NCBI GenBank assembly: GCA_036426205.1
Contig: CM071567.1
Coordinates: 294,150,161-294,214,160, forward strand
Origin: Ascaphus truei
Taxonomy: Eukaryota > Chordata > Amphibia > Anura > Ascaphidae
DNA length: 64,000 nt
Direction of reading: 5' to 3'
Below are positions 57,881-64,000 of this stretch, in pieces. The first letter of the stretch is position 1. Each line of letters starts with the position of its first letter. Both the position numbers and the translations under genes were made by a program. The notes under the pieces were generated by a model. It saw nothing but the letters and a program-made list of their open reading frames with translations. It made no database searches and was not told the DNA's origin.

Positions 57881-60087
57881 ATCATTATGACAATAGCCCT
57901 GGCAATGCTTAGAGCACAGTAGTTACTGTAACTTGGAAATATAATCATCGCCATGATCATGCATTTGAGTTTGCCATGCAGCTGCATCGTTGAAAGCCTA
58001 ATGACATTTTATGTGAAGAACTGCAATGACTTCTTAAAATACTGTACATTCCCACACATGCCTCTTTTAATGTAGAATGAAAGGTTGAATATCATTTCCA
58101 AGACTGGAGTCTTTTAACCTGGCAAGTATGCGTGTACTGTATATAATTTAAAAAAACAACAACAAACAACTGTGTGCATAAACACACCGAAGCCTGGCCA
58201 TGATCTTGGACAGCATGCAGTTTATTTTAAGTCACTTTAGATAAATCAGAGTTGAATGTTTTTTTTCCCCCTAGGGACATTTATTACTTGACATCTGGGA
58301 AGACAAAAGAACTGTGTTTCTTGAGAGAGTGTTGTGCATTTCTTGAGGGTGGGAAATCAATGTACGTGATGTAATGAGAGTTTCTACATCACACTTGTAT
58401 GTCATTCCTTGTATGTCAAACCATCGCGGGAGCTGGACTAGATTGATGCCCTCGCTAAGAATAGCACTGATTATAGAACAGATTTTCCCATATACTGTAT
58501 GAACCCATTTTTAATTCACTGTCTACTACAGCTGCCAGCCTGTAGCGATGATCTCTTCTAGCAGAATAGCTCTAGATTATTATAGGGAAATCACATTTGC
58601 ATAAAAGCATTTTGTCTTTCTTTATATGTCAAATCTAACCAATGAACGCTGTCATTTTAGTTTTGTCGGATGAACTATATTCATGAAGTCACTTAACATA
58701 CATATCATGGTGAAATATTTCTGCGATTTTAATGACCATTTAGGTAGGGGGTGATTCATCAATGTGTTGCAAAAGTTTGTACTGCTTCAAAAAGACCACA
58801 GAGAAAATATCCTATTTAATTATAAAAGCGCGTAAAAATCTATGGTAGTTTTCTGCAGAGCAGGGATAGATAAAGCTAATCCTCCTACATTCCCACATGC
58901 TTTTCATGGAAATAAGTATTAGTACACATGTTTCTCAGAATGGCCAAAGGTGTATAACAGTATTTACAAAGTAGGAAATCCACGACACCTCACTGGCCCT
59001 TTGTCATCTCTGTTAGGATGCCCTTACTCCTTTTAGATTGTAACTCAGGGAATGCAGATCTCCTTACTTTTTAAGTCTGCATATGGTAAATTGCTATTCC
59101 AGGGAGAAACTGGAATTCCTTCCTCTCAGCACAGAGATTATATCTAAAATCTGAGTGCACTAAAACTTTGAATTTGCACAATCAGTGTTTCATAATACTA
59201 GTGAATAACTAGTCCATCACATAAAATTCATATATTGTAGTCACAATAATAGTGTCAGAATCTCATCTACCAAAGCCTTTAATTATTGAAAGGATTACTC
59301 CCCCCCCCCCTCCCATTTATACGTACTCTCAGTCAGAATGTAAACTATGCACTAACTGGGAGTTAGTACAATGATTAATGACAGTGTGTGTTTTATGCTA
59401 CTTAAATGTATTATGCTCTCTATTTATTCTTACAGTTTACATTTATGTCTCTGTCCTCCACCCTCCTTTGTACTTGGTTTGCAGAATATATTTGATACGT
59501 ATACATAATTATGGTGATTTAAGTGACCTTTAGGCATGAAATAAAGAATTTGCAAACACACTGGTAAAAAACAAATGAACTGCACATAGAGAGTAATGTG
59601 GCACGTGGCTAGACAAGAAAACTATGTTTTGTGATCCATTTTATAGGTTATGATTATGTACTTTTTGAATGTTCAAGCCATTAATCTACTCGAAGGCCTT
59701 TGAGTGTCGTTAAGGAAGGACAGAAGCCATAGAGAGTAGAGATGTGTAAAACTATCCAAAATTTAGTGGCAACATTTTTTGTTTTTAAATTAGTTTCCTT
59801 GCAAAACGTTTCTCTGAGCTTCAATAGGCTAATAATGCTGCAAAACTAGAACAGTAATCTTACAGGGAAATATCGCTAAACAGGGAGTGACACAGCAGCA
59901 TATACGTTTTGCAGAATCATAAAGCAAAATGTCGTGCAACTAGAAATATGCAAAATGTTGCAAAAAACAGAAGTATATAAAGGGTCACGTTACTGGGTGC
60001 ATTTGCTTGTGAGTCTTCCGTGTGTGCAGAAGCAGGAGCGTGAGAAGAGAGAGAGTCAGACTGTAGTCGTGTGATTGGGTTTCAGTG
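57881..60087. other. AT-rich unique sequence
   Basis: No gene or repeat recognised; a C-run at 59300-59311. Confidence 0.4.
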
Positions 60088-60090
60088 TTA

Positions 60091-60466
60091 GGCTGCGGTC
60101 CCAGTCACTGCCATAGCACACGGCTCGGCGTGCGCTGTGTGTAAGCACCACCCCTCAATGGGGAAGGGCCCAGTACGCACATTCACGCTGAAGGTGCAGC
60201 CGCGCCGTACTGCAAGGTTTTTTCAACTCAATGAAATTGAGTTTAAACCTTGCGACGGAGGCGTGGCCACGCCCCCCCGGCGGTTCACCCAACGAGGGCG
60301 AACCTGACGCGTGTCGTGTTAGCCACACCTCGCAAATCCCCGACCACGCCCCTTTCCGTCTCAAGACCCCTCTTCTCCTGGAGACCGCAGATCACGGTTA
60401 GCGCTGTGCACACGTCGACCCCCCCCGCCGGGCGTGCGTGTCACAGTTATGACTGGGACCGCAGCC
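60091..60466. mobile_element. PIF/Harbinger-type MITE, copy 2
   Basis: 17-bp perfect terminal inverted repeats GGCTGCGGTCCCAGTCA and complement, flanked by TTA on both sides (60088-60090, 60467-60469). The 3-bp TTA duplication is diagnostic of PIF/Harbinger. The inner GC-rich block matches 53749-54054 in reverse. Confidence 0.85.
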
Positions 60467-60469
60467 TTA

Positions 60470-61370
60470 GACTGTGTGAGTGTGTGTTATTGTTTATGTT
60501 AAAACGTAGTGCGATTGTATGTGTTTGTTGATATTGAGCGTTAGTGTTTGACTGTGGTCAGTGTATAGAGTATTTATTGATAGCGTGTATTGTAAGTATG
60601 AGTATTAGTGGTGACTGAGAGTGAGTAATTGAGGGAGTAAGAAACAAAAAAATTGAAAAAACAAATGTTTAGTAGTTGGTACTCATCCAGGTAAGCAGTC
60701 CTGGGAGGCCCAAACCACCACCACCACTTTTGGATCTGAAAACTTAAGAAGTGTTTTTTTTTTAATACTTGGCCAGTGTGAATCAGCAAGGAATGGGTTA
60801 ATATTCCAAGGCAGAATGATCAAATCCAGCTATTTAGCCAACATTGAAGCTCTTATACAAAATAAGACAGCGACACCTATGCCATGCATCCCACACAGCT
60901 AGGCCCAGCAACAGATAACACTAAACAAAGATAGACTGTTACAGAAAGTTACAGAAAAGTTACAGAAGATAAGAAGACTGAGAACATGTGCAGAGACTGC
61001 TAACACATAGTTTGACAGCTTTAAAAAGGTATAAATATAACAACCTGAATATAAGAATCTTTTGTCTTAGAACCAAGGTGCTTGTCCATCACACGAGGAC
61101 AGGGCTGTGCTATTCTTTCTAATTGCTTGCTGAGGTTTAAATAAAACTATATCTACTTTGAGAAACGTCTGTGTCAGACTCAACTTCCTTCAACCACTAA
61201 TACTGCCATTGTTACCACAACCTATAGTAGTAACAGTTTTTTGGGTGGTATATATATCCTTTCCAAATCTACAAGGTACTGGAGCTGTCCTCAATGTCTT
61301 CAGGAATCAAGGATCTTTTGCTACCATTTATTCCTCTTGCCCTTGAGCTTGGAGCGGGACTGATGGAGAA
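60470..61370. other. Unique and LTR-tail-like sequence
   Basis: 61060-61200 (GAGGTTTAAATAAAACTAT, then CTGTGTCAGACTC) resembles the R-U5 part of an LTR. No gene. Confidence 0.35.
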
Positions 61371-61383
61371 ATGCCACTTACCA

Positions 61384-61416
61384 CTTGAGAAAGACCTACA
61401 CTGGTCGAAACGTAAT
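61384..61416 (+). ncRNA. Hammerhead-like ribozyme motif
   Basis: Core UUGAGAA at 61385-61391, stem II GACC/GGUC (61393-61406), GAAA at 61407-61410, ACGU at 61410-61413 and A at 61414 (GUA triplet). U3/A8 paired. Confidence 0.55.
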
Positions 61417-61599
61417 CCGCTGTACCCTGTGTTCCTTTTGTTTACCATGAACACTGGATTACCAACAGGCCATCGCTGAGCACAGGAGCACTGGTATTTA
61501 TGAATGTTGCATTACTTTGTATGGAGTATCTTCTGTTTTCAATGGAGAATGGAAGAAATGAAAGGTATATCCCGGAAAGGTATTTTCAACAAAATGTTG

Positions 61600-62460
61600 A
61601 AAGAGCTATGGAAAGCGGGGTCCTGAAACCCAACTGCATGCAAAAGCTTGCCTGAAATGTGATATGAACTGGGTTCCGCAATCAGAGAAGAAATGAGCGT
61701 GCTCTTGAGCTGACACAAGTCTCTCATCAGGTATAAAATGTGCCATTTTCATCAATCGATCTACAACTAATAAATGGTATTGAAACATTTGGGAAAGCAG
61801 AAGTTCCACAATAAAAAGTTAATAGATATAAAGCTCCATGTTGGTTAGGGATAGGTAGTGGTCGCACGAGGCCAGATTAAATGTCCCTTTTAGCAGATGC
61901 TGCCATTATTCTAAAGCAATATATTTGCTAGAAGCTTCTTTTCTCCGATGTACAGTACAGTAGTTAATTTCAGGTGGGGTTAGTTTACAGGAGTAAAAAG
62001 CACAAGGCTATAAGAAAATCTTAGGTCCCTGATGTTGTGACAAGATTTCTCTGAGGGCAGTATCAGAAGCATCAACTTTGACAATGAATGGCAAGGTAGA
62101 ATATGTGTGCACCAGGACGGGTGCTAAGTTAAAAGCTACTTTTAGGTGTTCAAAAGAGAACTGAACCTGCGGAGACTAGGTAAATTAAGTTATCTTTTTA
62201 ATCAGAGCAGTAATAAAAGCTGCCATTGCAAAAATCCCCTGGATAAAATGCCAATAATGGCTAGAAAACTCTATAAAACATTGAACACCTTTGACATATC
62301 TCAGGAAACCGGCCTCTCTTGGATACTGTAGCTTTTACTTTATTTGGATCCATTTGTAAATCTTCCACACAAGGGCAAAGTGAAACATCCTTCTTCCCTA
62401 TGAAGAAGATGGGAGCCCCCGTCGGAGATGTGTAATGAATTTTGTCCTGATGTATTCCTA
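61600..62460 (-). pseudogene. Gypsy-type LTR retrotransposon pol remnant
   Basis: Minus-strand order: an RT entry motif near 62400-62460, then at 62210-62310 a conserved RT C-terminal motif, an RNase H-start segment with a VDASD-type block near 62050-62150, and near 61640-61790 an integrase core segment including VVDRLMKMAHFIP. Several stops and an internal integrase deletion. It is a dead fragment of an element that would have encoded reverse transcriptase, RNase H and integrase. Confidence 0.75.
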
Positions 62461-62528
62461 CAATACCTTAATTTCGACTTCAAGGCCTTTTTAAATTCAG
62501 TAGATTGTCATTTAGCAGAGGTTTTGTA

Positions 62529-62720
62529 CTACTTGGGCAGGGCAGTCTTTCTAGTGAAGTCGGTTATGGGAGCTGTAATTGGGGAATAGTTTGGGATTAA
62601 GAGACGGTAATTACCCGCTAAACCCAAAAGAGAACGTACCTGAACGTACCTGTGTTTGTCCATGAGGTTGAGACTTCCTTCAAGGCAGCCATCTGGGAAA
62701 ATAGGTCTAGTCTCGGCCAA
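62529..62720 (-). pseudogene. Second Gypsy-type RT fragment
   Basis: The minus-strand frame contains VRSLLGLAGNYRLLIPNYS, the RT C-terminal motif. The same motif occurs again, in diverged form, inside the neighbouring fragment (62210-62310), so this belongs to a different element. Confidence 0.75.
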
Positions 62721-63132
62721 GCAAGACTGGAGCAGGGAGCCAAGGAGTGACTCCTACTTGTAGCTTGGCCGCCCGACTCTTTACTTGTAGCAGGATGTTG
62801 GCAGTCGAGTACCATTTTGTATTGCAATGTATACATTCTATGCTCCATGGGGTACAATCCAAACTTCCAGTGACAAAGGCACTTGAGCCCTGAATCCCTT
62901 CAGTATGTAAACAGAAAAACAGGACTGGATAAGGGGGCAGATAAACTGAGGAATGTAGTCCCCAGATGGACCAATGATCCCTGAAGGAAAAACCCAACCA
63001 AACCCTCATTGGGATGGTTCCTGGACTCACAATAAGTACTCACAAAGGATAAGAAAAGTACTCACAGAAACCCCTTGATCCTGAAGTCCTGACAGGCGTT
63101 CAGCCCAGTGTGGAGATGCTGGTCTAGAGAAA
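62721..63132. other. Retroelement-like non-coding sequence
   Basis: Minus-strand frames are open but unrecognised; possibly more of the Gypsy element. Confidence 0.3.
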
Positions 63133-63228
63133 CAAAAGGAGATACTGGCGCACAGCCAGGTCCCACAACAAGTAGAATTGAAAAAATTATGCTTTATTAA
63201 TCCCACTAAAAATGGAGGCAAACACCCT

Positions 63229-63264
63229 CCTACGCGTTTCGTGTTACAAAAACACTTTATGAAG
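63229..63264 (-). ncRNA. Hammerhead-like motif, left arm
   Basis: Minus strand core UUCAUAA (G5 changed to C), 5-bp stem II GUGUU/AACAC, GAAA, ACGCGU then A (GUA). U3/A8 paired. Confidence 0.5.
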
Positions 63265-63299
63265 TTGTTAAAGTGTTTTTGTAACATGAAACGCGTAGG
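63265..63299 (+). ncRNA. Hammerhead-like motif, right arm
   Basis: Core UUGUUAA (A6 changed to U), stem II GUGUU/AACAU, GAAA, ACGCGU then A (GUA). U3/A8 paired. Confidence 0.5.
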
Positions 63300-63419
63300 A
63301 GGGTGTTTGCCTCCACTTTTTTTAGATGGATTAATAAAGCATAATTTTTCAATTCTACTTGTTTGGGACCCACTCTTGGCTGTGCACCAGTATCTCCTTT
63401 TGAATGCTCAATGGGGAGT

Positions 63420-63792
63420 CATAGGAAAGCATTTCAGGTTGTAGAACATCCAAGATAACAAGGGTTTTCCCAGAGTGTGAATGCACAAGGGTCTGGACAG
63501 ATTTACCCCCAATCAGGACTGGAACAAGCCATGGCTTGGAGCTTTCTCTGGAAGAGGCTGTGATGATGGACATGCTGAAGGAGCAATACATCTTTGGGCA
63601 CTCCATAGGACAGTGTCTAGGAACCCCACAGGATGAACATGGAGACAGCTCTTTCACAGTGGTTTGATGTGGATACCCTTCAGATGAACAGGGGACTAGA
63701 GACCAGGACCAGCTGTGTCCTGTGTGTGATGTCTTTCGAAGTTCTTCTCTTTTGAAGATGAGCCCACCTGGGGAAGTAGGCAAGCATCTCAA
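63420..63792 (-). pseudogene. LTR-retrotransposon gag zinc knuckle and protease start
   Basis: The minus-strand frame has one CCHC knuckle, CSSCGVPRHCPMEC (C-x2-C-x4-H-x4-C), followed ~30 residues later by KPWLVPVLIGGKSVQTLV, a strand preceding a retropepsin active site. The residue expected to be the catalytic Asp reads His, so the protease is dead. Knuckle then protease is the Gag-Pol order of Gypsy-like elements. It is separated from the pol remnants by the palindrome. Confidence 0.6.
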
Positions 63793-64000
63793 TGGGGACC
63801 AGCATCATGACCTCTCCATTGTTGGAATGGTTGATCCCTTCATCTGGCTTGATGGTCCCAAGATGGTGGGTAATAGTGTTCATTCAGATGAAGCATGTTG
63901 TGTATGTAGGATTTGGATAACATTTACAATTGTGCTATAGCGTTGCTTCCTCCGGTGGAATTCCTGGTTTTGGCCATATGAATATGTCAGGCACCAGACT
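63793..64000. other. Window edge, retroelement-like
   Basis: No distinct feature; probably continues the antisense Gypsy-like element. Confidence 0.3.

Larger units (their letters stand above)
63133..63402. repeat. ~270-bp palindrome centred on a hammerhead
   Basis: Arms 63133-63263 and 63265-63402. Matched blocks: CAAAAGGAGATACTGG, AAGTAGAATTGAAAAA, GCTTTATTAAT, GGAGGCAAACACCCTCCTACGCG. Arms differ by both substitutions and gaps. Inserted between Gypsy remnants. Confidence 0.9.

Overview
The window is vertebrate nuclear DNA from a large, repeat-rich genome. I infer an amphibian, most likely a frog, from the mix of Penelope-like elements with GIY-YIG endonucleases, CR1/L2-group LINEs, Gypsy-type LTR elements, Harbinger, hAT and mariner-like MITEs, long TA and TG microsatellites and AT-rich filler. 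Nothing looks bacterial: there are no operons, CRISPR arrays or recognisable tRNA or rRNA genes. The only host-type gene is at the left edge: the last exons of a Myb/SANT-like DNA-binding protein (54-359, about 2580-2612, 3042-3469), with all junctions consistent with phase-1 introns.

Layout. 1-3469: SANT-like gene, with a CT-rich tract and TA microsatellites in its intron. 3.5-11.2 kb: a cluster of Penelope-like elements (PLEs). It holds a copy whose 5' part is inverted (5072-5915), a duplicated RT scrap (7272-7547) and a 3.26-kb copy bounded by ~340-bp inverted termini (7934-11197). 11.8-20.5 kb: one CR1/L2-group LINE split by a 5.3-kb non-autonomous LTR retrotransposon (13473-18783) with an exact 4-bp target duplication. 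20.5-33 kb: mostly unique AT-rich DNA with scattered MITEs and fragments. 33-35.5 kb: an antisense PLE next to a ~530-bp palindrome. 36-43 kb: LTR fragments and an antisense LINE interrupted by a solo LTR (41047-42177). 43-48 kb: degraded repeats. 47.8-56.4 kb: direct duplications, two large palindromes, a GC-rich island with an in-frame 29-residue repeat ORF, a minisatellite and a TG tract; part of this may be assembly artefact. 56.7-60.5 kb: a solo LTR, unique DNA and a Harbinger-type MITE. 61-64 kb: antisense Gypsy pol/gag remnants around a second hammerhead-centred palindrome.

The most interesting thread is a set of thirteen hammerhead-ribozyme-like motifs spread over the window and tied to PLE-type terminal sequence. 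In twelve of them core positions 3 and 8 form a Watson-Crick pair (C-G in four, U-A in eight), as expected if the 3-8 contact is selected. Two palindromes (centres 50731 and 63264) fold exactly on the hammerhead core, and the PLE at 7934-11197 carries the same two motifs, outward-facing, at its inverted ends. Hammerheads in PLEs are already known; the covarying core and the palindromes centred on the ribozyme are what I would follow up.
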